From Rhizobium sp. S152 (lineage in GTDB: Bacteria; Pseudomonadota; Alphaproteobacteria; Rhizobiales; Rhizobiaceae), in contig NZ_JAUDRZ010000002.1 in assembly GCF_030380735.1 (NCBI RefSeq), positions 62,001 to 126,000 of the forward strand: a DNA stretch of 64,000 nt. The letters are read 5' to 3'. Positions 27,761 through 36,150 of the stretch are shown here, piece after piece; the stretch's first letter is position 1; each line of letters starts with the position of its first letter. Both the position numbers and the translations under genes were made by a program. The notes beneath the pieces were generated by a model. It saw only the letters and a program-made list of their open reading frames with translations, ran no database searches and was not told the origin of the DNA.

Positions 27761-29997
27761 GCGGTTTTCTCCTGGCCGATCTTTGCCGATGCCATTGTCG
27801 TGGGCGCGGCGGATGCCACGCGGTTTTCTCGTCGCAACCGCCGCTCGCCGACCAATAGCTGGAAGCCGGCGATCACGGTGACCATCACGAGGATGAGGAC
27901 GGAGGAATAGGCGATCGCCACACCGTACTCGCCGTTCTCGACGAGGCCGACGATGTAGGATGTCGCCATGTTGTATTGCGCGCTCACCAGGAAGATCACG
28001 GCGCTGATCGATGTGATGGCGCGCACGAAGGAATAGACGAGCGCCGCGGTGATCGCCGGCCTGAGCAGCGGCAGGATCACCTTGCGGATGGTGCGGAAGC
28101 TGTTGGCGCGCAACGTCAGCGAGGCCTCGTCGAGGCTCTTGTCCAGCTGGCTCATCGCCGCCACTCCGCCGCGCACGCCGACGGGCATGTTGCGGAAGAC
28201 GAAGCAGGCGATCAGGATCACGGCGGTGCCCGTCATCTCGAGCGGAGGCAGGTTGAAGGCCATGATGTAGCTGATGCCGATGACCGTGCCGGGGATGGCG
28301 AAGCTCATCATCAGCGCGAATTCGAAGAGGTTGCGCCCGACGAACTTCTGGCGGACGATGAGATAGGCGGTGAGCAGGCCGACGGCCGCCGTCAGCGGCG
28401 CCGCGATCAGCGCGATTTCCATCGTCGTCCAGAACGAGTTCCAGGCAACGCCGGTCCAGGCCAGCCCGCCATCGTCGCGCAAGCCGATCGAGAAGGCGCG
28501 GGCGTAGTGGTCGAAGGTCAGCGTGTTGTCGAGCCCCCAGGTACGGACGAAGCCGCCGAAAAGGATCATGGCGTAGACCACGATCGTGAAGATCATCCAC
28601 GGGATGACGATGGCGTGGACGGCGATCGAGAGGCCACGCGGCAGGGCGATGTGCGCGCCTGAATCACCCTTGCCTGTGACCGTCGCGAAGCTCTTGCCCG
28701 CCAGCCAGACGCGTTGCGCGAGGAAGGCGGAGAGCGTGAAGAGCAACAGGACCATGGCGAGCACGGCAGCGCGGGACGGATCGTTCTGCGAGCCGACGAC
28801 GGCGAAGAAGATCTCTGTCGACAGCACGCCATGGCTGCCGCCAAGCACGAGGGGATTGCCGAAGTCGGCCATGCTTTCGATGAAGCCGATCAGGAAGGCG
28901 TTGGCGAGGCCCGGTTTCATCAGCGGCAGCGAGACGCGCCAGAAGGTGCGCCAGCGATCGGCGCGAAGCGTCTGCGACGCTTCTTCCATCGATGGGCTGA
29001 CACCTTCGACGACGCCGATCAGCACGAGGAAGGAAATGGGCGTGAAGGAAAGGACCTGGGCGATCCAGATGCCGGTCAGGCCATAGAGCCAGCGGCCGGG
29101 CTCGATGCCGAGCAGGGAGGAGATCGCCTGCGTGGCGACGCCGGAGCGCCCGAAGAGCAGCGTCAGCGCCAGGCCGACGACGAAGGGCGGCGTGATGATC
29201 GGCAGGATCGTCAGCAGCCGCAGCCCCTTCTTGAAGGGAAAGCGCGTACGGGTGGCGACCAGAGCGAAGCAGAGGCCGAGCAGCGTCGAGCCGCCGGCGG
29301 TCATGATCGCCAGCCAGAGCGTGCGCCAGGCAACGCCGCACCGGTCGCCGCCGACCAAGCAGTTCAGGCTCCAGATCGAGGGATCCTGGATGTTGGTGAG
29401 GAAGCCATCCGGGTTGAAGGAGCCGTCGAAATCCTGGAAGGCGCCGACGAACATGCTGCCGATCGGGTAGAAGACGAATATGGCGACCAGGAACACCAGC
29501 ATGGCGATGGCGCCGACGACGAAGGCATCGCCCTTCATTGCGCCGCGATCCGCCAGGCCGAATGACGCGAGCAGCACGAAGACGATGCCGAGCAGGACGG
29601 CGCCGGCACCCATGGAGGGCTGGCCGTCTGAAAGCGCGCCGAAGAGCGTTTCGCTGATCGTCCAGCTCCAGCCGGAAAAGCCGATCGCCAGCCCCTGCAG
29701 GGCAAGGAAAAGCGTACCGGCCGTGCCGGCGCACAAAAGCAGCGCTCCACGCCGCGCGGGGTCGGAGACGAAGCGGGCCGCGACGCCGAGAAGCAGAAGC
29801 GCGGCAGCGATCGAAAGCCACCAACGGCCATGGCTGACCAGTTCGAGAATGCCGGGCGCCGTCGCCGCATCACCAGGAAAGCCGGAAAGCCAGCCGAAGC
29901 CGTAGAAGCCGCCCTCGACCCGATACCATGGAAGCAGGACAAACGCGGCGAGACCGATGGCAAGCGCGATATCCAGCCGCCGATTGTGATGTGTCAT
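27757..29997 (-). CDS. Fused double-domain ABC permease (AfuB-like)
   Basis: 746-residue inner-membrane protein holding two binding-protein-dependent permease domains in one chain. About 180 N-terminal residues with five or so extra helices come first. The two EAA coupling loops read VSPSMEEASQTLRADRWRTF and LDKSLDEASLTLRANSFRTI. The length and layout match iron-type or hexose-phosphate-type (FbpB/AfuB) permeases rather than sugar MalF/MalG pairs. The gene follows the binding-protein gene after a strong intergenic hairpin and overlaps the ATPase start. Confidence 0.92.
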   Translation of the reverse strand: MTHHNRRLDIALAIGLAAFVLLPWYRVEGGFYGFGWLSGFPGDAATAPGILELVSHGRWWLSIAAALLLLGVAARFVSDPARRGALLLCAGTAGTLFLALQGLAIGFSGWSWTISETLFGALSDGQPSMGAGAVLLGIVFVLLASFGLADRGAMKGDAFVVGAIAMLVFLVAIFVFYPIGSMFVGAFQDFDGSFNPDGFLTNIQDPSIWSLNCLVGGDRCGVAWRTLWLAIMTAGGSTLLGLCFALVATRTRFPFKKGLRLLTILPIITPPFVVGLALTLLFGRSGVATQAISSLLGIEPGRWLYGLTGIWIAQVLSFTPISFLVLIGVVEGVSPSMEEASQTLRADRWRTFWRVSLPLMKPGLANAFLIGFIESMADFGNPLVLGGSHGVLSTEIFFAVVGSQNDPSRAAVLAMVLLLFTLSAFLAQRVWLAGKSFATVTGKGDSGAHIALPRGLSIAVHAIVIPWMIFTIVVYAMILFGGFVRTWGLDNTLTFDHYARAFSIGLRDDGGLAWTGVAWNSFWTTMEIALIAAPLTAAVGLLTAYLIVRQKFVGRNLFEFALMMSFAIPGTVIGISYIMAFNLPPLEMTGTAVILIACFVFRNMPVGVRGGVAAMSQLDKSLDEASLTLRANSFRTIRKVILPLLRPAITAALVYSFVRAITSISAVIFLVSAQYNMATSYIVGLVENGEYGVAIAYSSVLILVMVTVIAGFQLLVGERRLRRENRVASAAPTTMASAKIGQEKTA

Positions 29998-30033
29998 GGT
30001 GGTATCGCTTTCTCGTCATCGATCCGTGGTCAT

Positions 30034-30061
30034 CGACATGGCCGGCGGTGCGGCCATGTCG
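30034..30061 (-). repeat. Intergenic stem-loop after the binding-protein gene
   Basis: CGACATGGCCG and CGGCCATGTCG form a perfect 11-bp stem with the 6-nt loop GCGGTG. It lies between the binding-protein stop (30077) and permease start (29997). No T-run follows. Such hairpins commonly protect the upstream mRNA or partly attenuate, giving more binding protein than permease. Confidence 0.7.
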
Positions 30062-30076
30062 TGAAGGAGCGCGGGC

Positions 30077-31105
30077 TCAGTTGGCCTTGGCGCCGATTTC
30101 CTTGTCCCAACGGCCGAGCAGTTCCTTGCGCTTGGTGGGGTCGCCATAGGTCTTGAAGTCGTAGTCGATCAGCTTGATGTCCTCGAACTTCGGGGATTCC
30201 TTCGGAACCTCGGCCGACTTGTTCGACGGCAGCTGGAAGGACTTGGCGTCCTTCATGTGCGACTGCACCTCGGCGGTCAGCGCCCAGTCGTACCACTTCT
30301 TGGCGTTCTCCAGGTTCTTCGCGCCCTTGATGATCGACATCGAGCCGATCTCGTAGCCCGTGCCCTCGCAGGGGGCGACCGACTTCACCGGAAAGCCTTC
30401 GACCGTTTGGGCAACAGCGTCATGCATGAAGACGACGCCGATGGTCGTTTCGCCGCGCGCTGCGGCCTTGACCGGCGCCGAGCCCGACTTGGTGTATTGC
30501 GAGATGTTGGCGTTGAGCTTGCCGAGATAGTCGAAAGCCTTGTCCTCGCCCATGATCTGCACCAGCGTCGCGAGTGCCGTATAAGCCGTGCCCGAGGAGT
30601 TCGGGTTGGCCATCTGGATCTCGCCCTTGTAGGAGGCGTCGAGCAGATCGGCCCAGCACTTCGGTTCCTTCATGCCCTTTTTCGCGAGGATATCGGTGTT
30701 GTAGCCCCAGCCGAGCGCACCGGCATAGACGCCGACCGTCCGGTAGTTGGCGCTTTCGGCCTGCTTCTTCGCCCAGTCCTGTAGCTGATCGAGCATCGGC
30801 GACTTGTATTCCTGCGTCAGGCCTTCGCTGGCGGCCTGCAGGTGGGGATCGCCGGTGCCGGCCCACCAAATATCGGTCTTCGGGTTGCGGGCCTCGGCGC
30901 GAACCTTCGCGTAGGTCTCGCCGGATGACAGGCGGACCATGTTCACCTTGATATCGGTCGCCTTCTCGAAATTGTCCTTCATCATTTCGCAGATGACGAC
31001 ATCGGCCGAGCAGATCAGGTTGAGATCGCCGGCGGCATGCGCGGAATAGGCAACGAAAGTCACACTCGCGGCCAGGGCAGCCGCGGCAAATTTTACCGAA
31101 CCCAT
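30077..31105 (-). CDS. ABC solute-binding protein (AfuA/iron(III)-type family)
   Basis: 342-residue periplasmic binding protein with a signal peptide (about residues 1-24, ending AHA). The mature protein opens LNLICSADVVICEMMKDNFEK and continues with the class II fold typical of the FbpA/AfuA group (VRAEARNPKTDIWWAGTGD, ALGWGYNTDIL, MANPNSSGTAYTAL). No Tyr-Tyr iron pair of FbpA is evident at the C terminus. Together with the downstream phosphatase this favours a phosphorylated sugar over Fe3+, though this is inference. The ATG at 31105 follows GGAGG. The gene is first in its operon and divergent from a LacI regulator. Confidence 0.9.
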   Translation of the reverse strand: MGSVKFAAAALAASVTFVAYSAHAAGDLNLICSADVVICEMMKDNFEKATDIKVNMVRLSSGETYAKVRAEARNPKTDIWWAGTGDPHLQAASEGLTQEYKSPMLDQLQDWAKKQAESANYRTVGVYAGALGWGYNTDILAKKGMKEPKCWADLLDASYKGEIQMANPNSSGTAYTALATLVQIMGEDKAFDYLGKLNANISQYTKSGSAPVKAAARGETTIGVVFMHDAVAQTVEGFPVKSVAPCEGTGYEIGSMSIIKGAKNLENAKKWYDWALTAEVQSHMKDAKSFQLPSNKSAEVPKESPKFEDIKLIDYDFKTYGDPTKRKELLGRWDKEIGAKAN

Positions 31106-31147
31106 GATTTCCTCCAGATTGTTGCGACGCCTCCACGTCACCCGCTA

Positions 31148-31163
31148 TTGCAAGCGTGTGCAA
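31148..31163. promoter_or_regulatory. LacI operator 1 (TTGCA-N6-TGCAA)
   Basis: TTGCA-AGCGTG-TGCAA is a perfect dyad 43 bp upstream of the AfuA-like gene start, placed to repress the importer operon. Two identical dyads lie at 31237-31262. Confidence 0.75.
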
Positions 31164-31236
31164 ATGCTGCATGAGGCGGATCGGTGTGTCAATGGCCTTC
31201 GTCATGAAAGTTTCACATTGGCGCAAGAGGAGGCGC

Positions 31237-31262
31237 TTGCACGCAGTTGCAATATGGTGCAA
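31237..31262. promoter_or_regulatory. LacI operators 2 and 3, sharing a half-site
   Basis: Two perfect TTGCA-N6-TGCAA dyads overlap: 31237-31252 (spacer CGCAGT) and 31247-31262 (spacer ATATGG), sharing the middle half-site. They end 25 bp before the LacI gene start at 31288, suggesting autoregulation and, with operator 1 about 89 bp away, possible looping. Confidence 0.75.
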
Positions 31263-31287
31263 AAGTCCATGCAACGGAGAGATCGAA

Positions 31288-32301
31288 GTGTCTGCAAAGG
31301 TTTATGTCAGCGCGCAGGAAGTTGCGGAGAAGGCCGGCGTATCCCGGTCCGCCGTATCGCGAACGTTCACGCCAGGCGCGAGCGTCTCGGCGGAAACCCG
31401 CCGGCGCGTGCTCGAGGCGGCGGATGCTCTCGGGTATCATGTCAACGAGCTTGCACGCGGTCTCATGCGCAACGAAAGCGGGATAGTCTGCCTGATCGTT
31501 TCCGACGTCGCGACACCTTATCGGGCGGCGCTGCTGCGGGAGCTGACGCTGCAATTGCAGAACGCCGGCAAGGTCGCGATGCTGATCAATACCGATCGCT
31601 CGGACGGCAGCGTCGACCGCGCCCTGCGGCAGGCGATCAGCTATCGCGCCGATGCATCGATCATCCTCTCGGGCCTGCCGGACAAGTCGATCGCGCAGCT
31701 CTGCCTGCGTAGCGGCCAGCGTCTGGTGCTGATCAACCGCGACGACGACCAGCCGGGTCCGTTGCGCATCAATCTCGACGACTACGAGGCGGCCGGCCGC
31801 GTCGTGACCGCCTTCGTCAGGGCGGGCTGTCGCCGCCTCGCCTTCGCCAATTCGGAAGCCGGCACGCCGAGCCTGATGGCGCGCGAGCGCGGCTTCGTTG
31901 CCGGCGCGCGAGCGCTCGGCATGGACGTGACGGTCGAGCGCTACGGCTGGACGGGATACGAGGCCGGCAAGGTTCTGGCGCAGCGGCTGCTGACGCGTTC
32001 CGAGCGGCCGGACGCGGTGTTCTGCGCCACCGACCTTCTCGCCTGCGGCTTCATGGACACGGCGCGCCATCAGTTTTCGATGTCGATCCCCAACCAGCTA
32101 TGCGTGGCCGGATTCGACGATATCGAGCAGGCGTCGTGGTCGTCCTACGACCTCACCACATTCGCTCAGCCGGTATCGACGATTGCCGCCAAGGCGGTGG
32201 AGTGGCTGTCCGAGGCCCAGCCCGAGATCGTGAGCAATCAGGAACAGTCGCTCAGGCTTCGCGCCGAGCTCGTCTGGCGCGGTTCGATCCGCGGCGGCTG
32301 A
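31288..32301 (+). CDS. LacI-family transcriptional regulator
   Basis: 337-residue repressor. The N-terminal HTH reads VSAQEVAEKAGVSRSAVSRTFTPGASVS, followed by the hinge helix (NELARGLMRNESGIV) and a periplasmic-binding-like sugar domain (IVCLIVSDVATPYRAALLREL, then DAVFCATDLLACGFMD and LCVAGFDDIEQASW). The start is GTG at 31288 with GGAGAG upstream; the frame is open further upstream but without an SD. It is divergent from the AfuABC-like operon and three identical dyads separate the genes. Its ligand should be the transported compound or a derivative. Confidence 0.93.
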   Translation: MSAKVYVSAQEVAEKAGVSRSAVSRTFTPGASVSAETRRRVLEAADALGYHVNELARGLMRNESGIVCLIVSDVATPYRAALLRELTLQLQNAGKVAMLINTDRSDGSVDRALRQAISYRADASIILSGLPDKSIAQLCLRSGQRLVLINRDDDQPGPLRINLDDYEAAGRVVTAFVRAGCRRLAFANSEAGTPSLMARERGFVAGARALGMDVTVERYGWTGYEAGKVLAQRLLTRSERPDAVFCATDLLACGFMDTARHQFSMSIPNQLCVAGFDDIEQASWSSYDLTTFAQPVSTIAAKAVEWLSEAQPEIVSNQEQSLRLRAELVWRGSIRGG

Positions 32302-32310
32302 CGCAAGGCG

Positions 32311-32336
32311 CGAAGCACGGAATGCTCCGCGCTTCG
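32311..32336. terminator. Convergent hairpin terminator
   Basis: CGAAGC-A-CGGA-ATGC-TCCG-C-GCTTCG folds into an 11-bp stem with one mismatch and a 4-nt loop. It occupies the 56-bp gap between the convergent LacI and ThuA genes. The T-run after it is poor. Confidence 0.5.
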
Positions 32337-32357
32337 GCTTGTCGGTCGTCGAATCGG

Positions 32358-33104
32358 TCAGCCCTTGCGGTCCGGACGGCCGTGGATCGGCTCGGCGCGG
32401 TGCCAGTTTTCAAGGATACGCCCGTCGGTATGCTTCTGGTTGGCCCAGCGGATGCCGTTGGAGATGACCTTGTGGATCATCCTGTCGTGATAGATCGGGT
32501 AAGTCTCGTGTCCCGGGCTGAAGAAGAAGATGCGCCCGCGGCCACGCTGGAAGGTGCAGCCGCTGCGAAACACCTCGCCGCCCGAGTACCAGGAGATGAA
32601 GACCAGTTCGTCCGGCTGCGGGATGTCGAAGGGCTCGCCGTACATTTCGGAAGCATTGACCTCGAAATAGGGCGGCAAACCCTCGGCGATCGGATGTGAC
32701 GGGTTGACGACCCAGACCCGCTCCAGATCGCCTTCCGCCGTTTCGCGCCAGGAGAGATTGGCGTTGGTGCCCATGAGGCGACGGAAGAGCTTCGAATGGT
32801 GGCCGGAATGCAGCACCAGCAGGCCCATGCCTTTCAATACGCGCTGCTGCACGCGGTTGATCAGGCCGTCGCTCACATCCTCATGCGCCATATGCCCCCA
32901 CCAGAGCAGCACGTCGGTATCATCGAGCACGGAATCGGGAAGCCCTTCGTCCGGATCGTCGAGCGTGCCGCGGCGGATATGGAAATCGGGATGCTCGATA
33001 CCGGCCGCGATCGCGCCGTCGATGCGGTCGGGGTAGATCTCCTGAACCTCCTTGTGCAGTTGCTCGTGGCGGCCCTCGTTCCAGATGGTGACCTTGATTG
33101 TCAT
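32358..33104 (-). CDS. thuA: ThuA-domain protein (trehalose utilization family)
   Basis: 248-residue protein matching the ThuA family, with a class I glutamine-amidotransferase-like fold: VTIWNEGRHEQ at the start, DVLLWWGHMAHEDV, LLVLHSGHHSKLFRRLMGT and a closing RIFFFSPGHETYPIYH. In Sinorhizobium thuA and thuB lie next to thuEFGK and act in oxidation of trehalose-like disaccharides to 3-keto sugars. Here it is the last gene of a comparable ABC operon, so a cytoplasmic role on the imported sugar is likely. Its exact reaction is not settled for the family. Confidence 0.85.
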   Translation of the reverse strand: MTIKVTIWNEGRHEQLHKEVQEIYPDRIDGAIAAGIEHPDFHIRRGTLDDPDEGLPDSVLDDTDVLLWWGHMAHEDVSDGLINRVQQRVLKGMGLLVLHSGHHSKLFRRLMGTNANLSWRETAEGDLERVWVVNPSHPIAEGLPPYFEVNASEMYGEPFDIPQPDELVFISWYSGGEVFRSGCTFQRGRGRIFFFSPGHETYPIYHDRMIHKVISNGIRWANQKHTDGRILENWHRAEPIHGRPDRKG

Positions 33105-33144
33105 GATGTCCTCGATGTTGTCGACTGTTGGTCTTGGGAGGTTG

Positions 33145-34230
33145 TCATTGCGACCGCGCGGTGCGGATCACCTGGCCGCTCGGGTCGAAGAGATGGCAGG
33201 CGTTGCCGTCGACGGTGAGCGCCACGCGGTCGCCCGGGCGCACGGCGATATCGCCCTCGGCGCGCACGACGATCGGCTCTTGCTGCGAACCGACCGTCAG
33301 GTAGGTTTCGACGCCGAGGCGCTCGACGATCACGACCTCGGCCGAGAAATTGCCGATGCCATCGGCGGCGATCTTCAGGTGTTCCGGCCGGATGCCCAGC
33401 CTAGCCTCGCCATTGGGGAGGGTGGCTCCGGCATCCGCGAGGTCGAGGGAAAGCCCGGTGGGGCTTTCGACGCGAATGCCGTTCGCTTGCGGGCGGCTGA
33501 TGGCGACCGGGAGAACGTTCATCTTCGGCGAGCCGATGAAGGTCGCGACGAACTCGTTGTCGGGGTGATGGTAGAGCGACATCGGCGAGCCCTGCTGCGC
33601 GACCAGCCCCTTGTTCAGGACAACGATCCGGTCGGCCATGGTCATCGCTTCCACCTGGTCGTGGGTGACGTAGACGACGGTCGCCTTCAGCTCCCGGTGC
33701 AGTCGCTGCAATTCGGCGCGCATCTGCACGCGCAGCGCCGAATCGAGGTTGGAAAGCGGCTCGTCGAAGAGGATAAGCGACGGCTTTTTGATGATGGCGC
33801 GGCCGATGGCGACGCGCTGGCGCTGGCCTCCCGAGAGGGCGGCGGGGCGGCGATCGAGATAGTCCGTCAGTTGCAGCACCTCGGCGACGGCGCCGACTTC
33901 ACGGCGGATCTCCGCTTCCGGCACCTTCTTGAGGCTCAGCGAAAAGCCGATGTTCTCGGCCACAGTCATATGAGGATAGAGCGCGTAGGACTGGAACACC
34001 ATGGCGATGCCGCGTTTGTCCGGCGGCACGTCGTTGATGCGCTTGCCATTGAGGATCAGGTCGCCGTCATCGATGCCTTCGAGGCCCGCGATCATGCGCA
34101 AGAGGGTGGACTTGCCGCAGCCGGACGGGCCGACGAACACCGCGAACTCGCCGTCCTCGACGGTGATGTCCACGCCCTTGATGACCTCGAGGGCGCCATA
34201 GAATTTGCGAACATTCTTGAGATTGATCAT
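33145..34230 (-). CDS. Sugar ABC importer ATPase (UgpC/MalK type)
   Basis: 361-residue ATPase with Walker A ([11 protein letters not shown]), signature [14 protein letters not shown], Walker B ([15 protein letters not shown]) and the long C-terminal TOBE/regulatory region of the MalK/UgpC family. It lies 21 bp downstream of the second permease and 40 bp before thuA on the same strand. It should power the pair of permeases encoded at 34252-36052. Confidence 0.93.
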   Translation of the reverse strand: MINLKNVRKFYGALEVIKGVDITVEDGEFAVFVGPSGCGKSTLLRMIAGLEGIDDGDLILNGKRINDVPPDKRGIAMVFQSYALYPHMTVAENIGFSLSLKKVPEAEIRREVGAVAEVLQLTDYLDRRPAALSGGQRQRVAIGRAIIKKPSLILFDEPLSNLDSALRVQMRAELQRLHRELKATVVYVTHDQVEAMTMADRIVVLNKGLVAQQGSPMSLYHHPDNEFVATFIGSPKMNVLPVAISRPQANGIRVESPTGLSLDLADAGATLPNGEARLGIRPEHLKIAADGIGNFSAEVVIVERLGVETYLTVGSQQEPIVVRAEGDIAVRPGDRVALTVDGNACHLFDPSGQVIRTARSQ

Positions 34231-34251
34231 CTGCGAAACTCTTTCTTGGCG

Positions 34252-35163
34252 TCAGCCTTTGACGCCGCCCGCGAAGGTCTGGACGAGGAAGCGCCGCGCG
34301 AAGCCGAAGGCGATGACGGCAGGCAGGAGATAGATGAAGGCGAGTGCCGCGAGCAGGCCATAGTCGATCTCGTTGATGCGCAGGAAGGCGCGGAAGAGAC
34401 CAAGCGGCAGGGTCTGCAGTTCGGGCGAGGACAGGAAGATCAGCGGCAGCAGGAAATCGCCCCAGGCCGACATGAAGGCGAACAGCCCGGCGGCGGCGAG
34501 CCCCGGCAGCGCCAGCGGGATCAATACGCGGCGAATGCGCTGGATGAGGGTTGCTCCATCCATCAACGCCGCTTCCTCATAGTCGCGCGGCAGCCCGTCG
34601 AAGAAGGTCTTCATGATCCACAGCGCCAGCGGCAGCTGCATGGTCGCGAGCACCAGGATGAGGCCGAGATAGCCGTCGATGAAGCCTGTCCAGCGCATGA
34701 CCGGCCGCGCATATTCGCCGAGGATCGGCCGCAGGATCGCCCCTTCGGCATTGTTCAGCGTCAGCAGGAATTTATAGAGCGGCACCACCAGCGCCGTCGG
34801 CGGCAGCACGCGGATGAGCAGGATCGCGTAGAGGAACGGCAGCTTCCACCAGGCCCGTGTGCGCGACAGCGCATAGCCGCCAAGACCGGCAAGCACCATG
34901 ACGAGAACAGTCGCTCCGCCGACGACGAAGAGTGAGTTGAACAGCCACCGCGCGCCGTCTTCCTTCGTGAAAACCCTCAGATAGTTGTCGAGTGTCCACT
35001 GCTGCGGCCAGCGCAGGAAGAGCTGGGCGTTTCCGTCGAGGGAGGCGAGCAGCACCCAGAAGAACGGCACGGCGCAGAAGATCGAGATCAGCGACAGTGT
35101 CGCATAGGCAAGCGCGTCCGAACGCGTGCGATTTGCGACTTCGGCGGGCGAGGATACGGCCAT
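34252..35163 (-). CDS. Sugar ABC permease, MalG-like
   Basis: 303-residue inner-membrane permease with six helices. The EAA loop LPRDYEEAALMDGATLIQRIRRVLIPLALPG contacts the ATPase. A hydrophobic N-terminal segment (LSLISIFCAVPFFWVLLASL) precedes it. It forms a heterodimer with the permease encoded just before it, separated by one base. The second-permease position and length fit MalG/UgpE. Confidence 0.92.
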   Translation of the reverse strand: MAVSSPAEVANRTRSDALAYATLSLISIFCAVPFFWVLLASLDGNAQLFLRWPQQWTLDNYLRVFTKEDGARWLFNSLFVVGGATVLVMVLAGLGGYALSRTRAWWKLPFLYAILLIRVLPPTALVVPLYKFLLTLNNAEGAILRPILGEYARPVMRWTGFIDGYLGLILVLATMQLPLALWIMKTFFDGLPRDYEEAALMDGATLIQRIRRVLIPLALPGLAAAGLFAFMSAWGDFLLPLIFLSSPELQTLPLGLFRAFLRINEIDYGLLAALAFIYLLPAVIAFGFARRFLVQTFAGGVKG

Positions 35164-35164
35164 C

Positions 35165-36052
35165 TCAGACCTCCACTTTCATCGCCCGCACATAGGCTAT
35201 GCCGAGCAGCAACGAGATGATGAGGGCGACCACCGCGACCGCCGCGCCATAGCCGAGCTGAAACGCCGTGAAGGACTGGTTATAGATGTAGATGCTGATC
35301 ACCTCCGTGGCGCCGCTCGGGCCACCGCGGGTCAGTGCGTAGACGAGCCCGAAGACGGCGATTGTCGAAACGGCCGAGATCAGCATGTAGAGAAGGATCG
35401 TCGGCATCATCAGCGGCAGCGTGATGCGCCGGAACATTTGCGAGGGCGTGGCGCCATCCATGCGGGCGGCTTCGTAGATCTCGTCGGGGATGGTGCTGAG
35501 GCCGGCGGTCAGGAGGATCATCGCCGTGGCGATGCCGCGCCAGGTATTGACGACGATGATCATCGTCAGCGGGAAGACCTGCAGCCAGTCCGCCGGCGTC
35601 ACGCCGAAGAACATCACGATGCGGCTCAGCGTCGCGTGTTCGCCGCCTGCCAGCATCGAGATCCACATGAAACCGGCGACGACCTCCGGTGCTGCGTTCG
35701 GCAGCAGGATGAGCGAGCTGAAGATCCGCCCGAAATGAATGCGCCGCCGCAGTGCCATCGCCGATACCAGGCCGAGCACGAATTGGCCGATCACCGCCGA
35801 GCCGATGACGAAGAAGAAGGTGACGAGCAGCGCGTTCCAGAACTTGGCGTCGTTGAAGAGGCGCATGTAGTTGCGCAGGCCGACGAAACGCGGCCGCAGC
35901 GCAGCCGCCCCGGTCAGGGCCTCGTTGGTGAAGCTCAGATAGACGGAATAAACGGCCGGATAGATGACGAAGGCCAGCAACAGGGCCAGCGACGGCATCA
36001 GGATGAACAGGAGCTGTCTTTCGACGCGCCTTTCATGAGAGTTTCGGGCCAT
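35165..36052 (-). CDS. Sugar ABC permease, MalF-like
   Basis: 295-residue permease with six helices (LLFILMPSLALLLAFVIYPAVYSVYLSF at the N terminus) and an EAA loop reading IPDEIYEAARMDGATPSQMFRRITLPLM. It is the MalF/UgpA-type partner. The gene lies about 100 bp after the binding-protein stop; that gap holds a perfect stem-loop. Confidence 0.92.
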   Translation of the reverse strand: MARNSHERRVERQLLFILMPSLALLLAFVIYPAVYSVYLSFTNEALTGAAALRPRFVGLRNYMRLFNDAKFWNALLVTFFFVIGSAVIGQFVLGLVSAMALRRRIHFGRIFSSLILLPNAAPEVVAGFMWISMLAGGEHATLSRIVMFFGVTPADWLQVFPLTMIIVVNTWRGIATAMILLTAGLSTIPDEIYEAARMDGATPSQMFRRITLPLMMPTILLYMLISAVSTIAVFGLVYALTRGGPSGATEVISIYIYNQSFTAFQLGYGAAVAVVALIISLLLGIAYVRAMKVEV

Positions 36053-36093
36053 GGACGCTCACGGTTTCATTGAATACGGCAATGCGGGCTGGC

Positions 36094-36126
36094 TGAGGGA
36101 CGCGACCGCAATGGCCGCGTCCCTCA
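36094..36126 (-). repeat. Intergenic stem-loop after the binding-protein gene
   Basis: TGAGGGACGCG and CGCGTCCCTCA form a perfect 11-bp stem around an 11-nt loop that can add two more pairs. It lies between the binding-protein stop (36151) and the permease start (36052). Position and shape parallel the hairpin at 30034-30061 although the sequence differs. Confidence 0.7.
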
Positions 36127-36150
36127 TGCGGGCGAAGGGGAGTTACGTGG

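Noticed and set aside
27757..28600. Upstream extension of the AfuC-like ATPase to a 634-residue protein
   Set aside because: The first 280 residues are a low-complexity shadow of the permease gene in another frame. The ATG at 27760 has an SD and gives a normal ATPase.
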